Assembly (NCBI RefSeq): GCF_014837235.1 | Contig: NZ_JACYFT010000002.1 | Span: 620,001-684,000 of the forward strand | Direction of reading: 5' to 3' | From: Limnohabitans radicicola | GTDB lineage: Bacteria > Pseudomonadota > Gammaproteobacteria > Burkholderiales > Burkholderiaceae_C | DNA: 64,000 nucleotides | Part shown: positions 60,291 through 64,000 of the stretch, one piece after another | Numbering within the stretch: position 1 is the stretch's first letter | Layout of the letters: each line of letters starts with the position of its first letter | The notes under the pieces: model-generated | Databases searched by the model: none | Told to the model about the DNA's origin: nothing | The model's input: only the letters and a program-made list of their open reading frames with translations | Made by a program: the position numbers and the translations under genes

Positions 60291-62285
60291 ATGAGTACAG
60301 ACAAAACAACCAACCGCACCGCGCAGCACACGGCCGCTGGCGTGCTGTTGATCGCACTGCTCGTTGTCTGGTTCTATGCCTGCATCTGGGTTCAGGTCTT
60401 GCTCACTCATGGCTCTACCTATCCTCTGAAGCCTCAGGACCTGGCGCAATTCTGGCAATTTTTTGCGCCAGAGCGGAGCTTTCTCAAGACCAAGGTGCTG
60501 ACCGCATTTGCCATGACCGTGTTGTTTGTGGCTGCCCTCTTTGAGATCTACAAAGATCGGCGAACACTGCATGGCGATGCCCGCTGGGCGTCCATGCGAG
60601 AAATCAAGAACGCAGGCCTTCTGGCCACCTCGGGCATCATCATCGGCAAATTCGCAGGCAAATTCCTGGTGCTGGGCAGCCAGCTATTTGTGCTCTTGGC
60701 TGCACCCACCCGCGCGGGCAAAGGCGTGAGCATGGTCATACCCAACTTGCTCAACTGGATGGGCTCGCTCATCTGCATGGACACCAAGCTGGAGAACTGG
60801 AACACCACCAGTGCGTACCGTAAGCGGGTACTCAAACAGGAGGTTTACCTCTTCAACCCCTTCGCATCTGATCGCAAAACCCATCGCTGGAACCCCTTAG
60901 ATGAGGTGCGCCGAGACCCCGTGCTCATGGGGGGCGATGTGCTGCAAATTGCCCAGATTTTCTATCCCGAGCGTGCGGGCGACAAAAACCCCTTCTTCAC
61001 ACAACAGGCGCAAAACCTGTTCTTCGGCCTGACGATGTTCTTGCTGGAGTCCAAGCACCCGCGCTGCAGCTTGTCAGAAGTTTTCCGCCAAGGTTCGGGC
61101 TATGACAAACCCCTGCGCGAACACCTGCTGGAGTTACTTGATACCCACCCTCAACTCAGTCGCCAATGTCGCGATGCACTCCATCGGTTCTTGTCCAACC
61201 CCGAGGAAACCTTCGGCAACATCAAAGCCAGCTTTGATGCGCCTCTCTTGATGTTTGCCAACCCCCTGGTGGACATGGCCACCTCTGGCAGCGATTTCAA
61301 GCTCTCCGATGTCCGTCGCAAGCGGATGTCGGTCTACTTTGGCATCACCCCAAATCGCCTGGTACAGGCCGAGCGGCTGATCAATCTGTTTTTTACTCAG
61401 GTGATTGCTCTCAACACCGAAGTCCTGCCGGAAAACGACAAAAGCCTGAAATACGAGTGTTTGCTGGTCAACGACGAGTTCACAGCCTTCGGTCGCATTG
61501 CCATCCTGATCAAGGCGGTTTCATTCATGGCTGGGTACGGATTGCGCCTGCTCACCATCGTGCAGAGCAAGTCCCAGCTGCAAGGCGACGGCTTGTACAG
61601 CGCACCTGATGCTCGCAATCTCATCGTCAACCATGACGTCAAGGTGGCTTTCACTCCCGGCGATGACCAGGAAGCCAAAGAAGTCTCGGAAATGCTGGGC
61701 ACTTACACCAAGCGATCAACGTCAGTTTCCTCCAACCGGTCAACCAGCGTTCTGGTGGTTAATTCAGGTGGCAACTCCGGAGAAAGCACCTCTGATCAAC
61801 GCCGGGCGTTGATGATGGCTCAAGAACTCAAGTACCTGTCGCTTGATCACGAAATCATCGACAAAAAGGGGCTGCGGCCCGTCCTGGCTGAGAAGATTTT
61901 TTACTTCAAAGACCCGGTTTTTGTGGACCGTTTGAAGATGGTCTCGCCATCACTGGCTGCGTTGGGGAGTGCCTTGCCCACTCGTGAACAGCTTGATCAA
62001 GCTCGCATTGATGGTGAACTGGCTGCACCCGTCGCACAGCTTCTCATTGACACGGCTGCTGCCAGCAAAGCGTCCGATGACTCCACAAATGCAGTTGAGG
62101 AAGCGACCACGGCATCGGCAGGGCAAGCGGTCAGTGACCCCTACGTCAAGGCAGCAGCCAACTATCTGGCCCGTGACCTGGCCGATTGGAGTGCGTTTTC
62201 CACAGGGCAAGAGGTCAAGGCCCACATTCTCAAGAAATTCTTTATGCAGGACTTTATGGGGGAGAGCCGTCATGTCTCCATTTGA
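60291..62285 (+). CDS. virD4: Type IV coupling protein VirD4
   Basis: N-terminal TMs; APTRAGKGVSMVIPNLLNW; LLVNDEFTAFGRI; DDQEAKEVSEMLGTYT. Confidence 0.95.
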   Translation: MSTDKTTNRTAQHTAAGVLLIALLVVWFYACIWVQVLLTHGSTYPLKPQDLAQFWQFFAPERSFLKTKVLTAFAMTVLFVAALFEIYKDRRTLHGDARWASMREIKNAGLLATSGIIIGKFAGKFLVLGSQLFVLLAAPTRAGKGVSMVIPNLLNWMGSLICMDTKLENWNTTSAYRKRVLKQEVYLFNPFASDRKTHRWNPLDEVRRDPVLMGGDVLQIAQIFYPERAGDKNPFFTQQAQNLFFGLTMFLLESKHPRCSLSEVFRQGSGYDKPLREHLLELLDTHPQLSRQCRDALHRFLSNPEETFGNIKASFDAPLLMFANPLVDMATSGSDFKLSDVRRKRMSVYFGITPNRLVQAERLINLFFTQVIALNTEVLPENDKSLKYECLLVNDEFTAFGRIAILIKAVSFMAGYGLRLLTIVQSKSQLQGDGLYSAPDARNLIVNHDVKVAFTPGDDQEAKEVSEMLGTYTKRSTSVSSNRSTSVLVVNSGGNSGESTSDQRRALMMAQELKYLSLDHEIIDKKGLRPVLAEKIFYFKDPVFVDRLKMVSPSLAALGSALPTREQLDQARIDGELAAPVAQLLIDTAAASKASDDSTNAVEEATTASAGQAVSDPYVKAAANYLARDLADWSAFSTGQEVKAHILKKFFMQDFMGESRHVSI

Positions 62286-62658
62286 TTTCAAGAGCGAAGA
62301 CGCAGCACAGGCCGCCTGGCGTGCGCAGGCGCACGCAGAGGCTACACAAAAACTGGCCCAAGCGCTGGCACAGCAAGAGGCCATTCGCCCAGCCACCAAC
62401 GCATCGGAGTTTCAACTTAACCTGAGCCTGGTCATTGATCGACTGGCGCATGAGGAGCTGGCATTGATCGAGAATATGACTGGTATGGAGTTGCTGGAAA
62501 AACTGGCCGCCGCTCAGGCCGGTGAACCGGTTGATTTCACCCCTGCTCAGGCCCATGCCCTGGGGGCATTTCCAGAAGACGCCATCAGTGATGGCGATCT
62601 GGATGTCCCAGACGATGAAGGTTTTGGTCAGAGTGGCCAAAAAGGCGCTGAGTCATGA
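62272..62658 (+). CDS. Conserved T4SS-operon protein of unknown function
   Basis: ATG 62272 overlaps virD4 end; stop overlaps next ATG at 62655; acidic C terminus. Confidence 0.7.
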   Translation: MSPFDFKSEDAAQAAWRAQAHAEATQKLAQALAQQEAIRPATNASEFQLNLSLVIDRLAHEELALIENMTGMELLEKLAAAQAGEPVDFTPAQAHALGAFPEDAISDGDLDVPDDEGFGQSGQKGAES

Positions 62659-64000
62659 GCGACCCGTCCAGCATCAACATGGACCAAAGCAGCGCGCCCG
62701 GCCCGCTTACGCTTGAGCAGTCTTGGAATTTGGTCGATGAATTTTGCGAAATTTACCCGATGGCCTATGCTATCGATTTCAGAATCCGTGCAACCCAAGA
62801 GGAACTCTATGGACCAAACGCAACCCAGGCAAACGTTGGACGCATCTTTGGAGGATACGTACCAGCCACGCGTGGTGATCAGGAACGGAGTCCGCTTTAT
62901 CGAGGACGATGTGATCTTGCCTATTCCAGCTTTCGTAACGAGGCCGATGCCAGACAGACACTTGTTCACGAAATTTTGGGACACTTCGGACTCAACACCC
63001 TCGAGCGATCAGAAAAAAGAGCCCTCCTAGAATCCATCAGCCTGTCCAGACACCAACCCGGTCTGGACGGGCTCTGGCTTGCCACTGCGAACATTTATGC
63101 AGATCAGTCCGATCTGCAAATCGCCGAAGAGCTTTACTGCGTACTGGTCGAGGCAAACCCGGCGCCGATACTCACTGCTTCCAGTCGCCCCGCCATTCTG
63201 GACAAGCTGGCCCAGCAAGGCCCGCAACTCTTGTTGCCAGATGACCTCAAGTCCATTACTGCCCACATTGCCACGGGCTTGCATGAGCGAACCCGCGACC
63301 AGGTCATTTTCCCGCAGGACCGCCGAGCGCAGTTTTCGCGCACCGCATCAGAAAATCCGCCCTTCCATGAAGTCGTTGCTTCAGAACTGATCCGCCAGAT
63401 TGAAGCGGGCACTGCCCCCTGGCAAAAGCCTTGGAATGCAGACGGGGGCATTGGCGGGATGCCCATCAACCCCACAACGGGCAAGCGCTACAAAGGCATC
63501 AACGCCATTCACTTGTTGGCACAGGGGCACGCCGATCCACGCTGGCTCACGTACAAGCAAGCAGCCAGCTTGGATGCCCAGGTCAGAAAGGGGGAGCGCG
63601 GCACCTCCATCCAATACTGGAAATTCGAGGACACACGCACTAAAACCGATGACCTCGGCAGGCCCATCTTGGAGCCCGACGGAACACCAGTTCAAGAGCG
63701 CTACAAACTGGATAACCCCAAGGTCTTCTACGCCACAGTGTTCAATGCCGAGCAAATAGATGGCCTGGCCCCGCTGTTGAAACCTGAACTGAAGTGGGAC
63801 CCGGTCGAACGCGCGGAGCAGATTCTGACCAACTCCGGCGCCCAAATTCAGCACGCGGCCGTGGACCGGGCGTACTACAGCCCCGCCCGAGATGAAATCC
63901 ACCTGCCCCTGCAAGCCCAATTCCCAACAGCCGGTGCCTACTACGCCACGGCATTGCATGAGTTGGGGCACTGGACGGGCCATGAGAGCCGTCTGCAACG
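62655..64000 (+). CDS. Polyvalent protein: N-terminal zincin-like domain (HEILGHFG), then ArdC-type antirestriction domain and HELGHWTGH metallopeptidase (3' end outside window)
   Basis: Hand translation: uninterrupted frame from ATG 62655 to the window end; EIRQ-type ArdC block ASELIRQIEAGTAPWQKPW...GKRYKGINAIHLL...WLTYKQAASLDAQVRKGERGTSIQYWKF, then YYATALHELGHWTGHESRL. Confidence 0.88.
   Translation, partial: MSDPSSINMDQSSAPGPLTLEQSWNLVDEFCEIYPMAYAIDFRIRATQEELYGPNATQANVGRIFGGYVPATRGDQERSPLYRGRCDLAYSSFRNEADARQTLVHEILGHFGLNTLERSEKRALLESISLSRHQPGLDGLWLATANIYADQSDLQIAEELYCVLVEANPAPILTASSRPAILDKLAQQGPQLLLPDDLKSITAHIATGLHERTRDQVIFPQDRRAQFSRTASENPPFHEVVASELIRQIEAGTAPWQKPWNADGGIGGMPINPTTGKRYKGINAIHLLAQGHADPRWLTYKQAASLDAQVRKGERGTSIQYWKFEDTRTKTDDLGRPILEPDGTPVQERYKLDNPKVFYATVFNAEQIDGLAPLLKPELKWDPVERAEQILTNSGAQIQHAAVDRAYYSPARDEIHLPLQAQFPTAGAYYATALHELGHWTGHESRLQ

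Overview
The window is a GC-rich betaproteobacterial chromosome segment, most likely Comamonadaceae/Burkholderiales-like by gene content and style. From 1 to about 47.0 kb it is mostly housekeeping and metabolic: purL 3' end, SNF2/SWIM helicase, U32 peptidase, parvulin PPIase, BolA, YciB, MsrB, SelO, an acyl-CoA ligase plus Liv-type ABC transporter plus beta-oxidation cluster (12-30 kb), Tex, patatin, TrhO, YgfZ, MltG, Tmk, HolB, TatD. Two accessory zones stand out. (1) At 34.0-36.2 kb there is an integron scar: an internally deleted integron-integrase remnant on the minus strand, a GTTAGGC core-like site, a GNAT cassette-like gene ending in a GCCTAAC attC-like repeat, a second GNAT gene and a broken TfoX copy. 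(2) From about 47.06 kb to the right edge there is a genomic island: a dif/XerCD-like site, an HTH protein, an N6-adenine MTase plus XamI-like REase plus third gene, a large non-coding control region, a VirB4-B6-B5-B8-B9-B10-B11-D4 type IV secretion operon, and an open ORF (62655..>64000, absent from the supplied ORF track) that joins a HEILGH zincin-like domain to an ArdC-type antirestriction/metallopeptidase module. The main hypothesis is that this is a conjugative or mobilizable island that integrates at dif through host XerC/XerD and carries both restriction and antirestriction functions. All family calls come from reading motifs; no searches were run.
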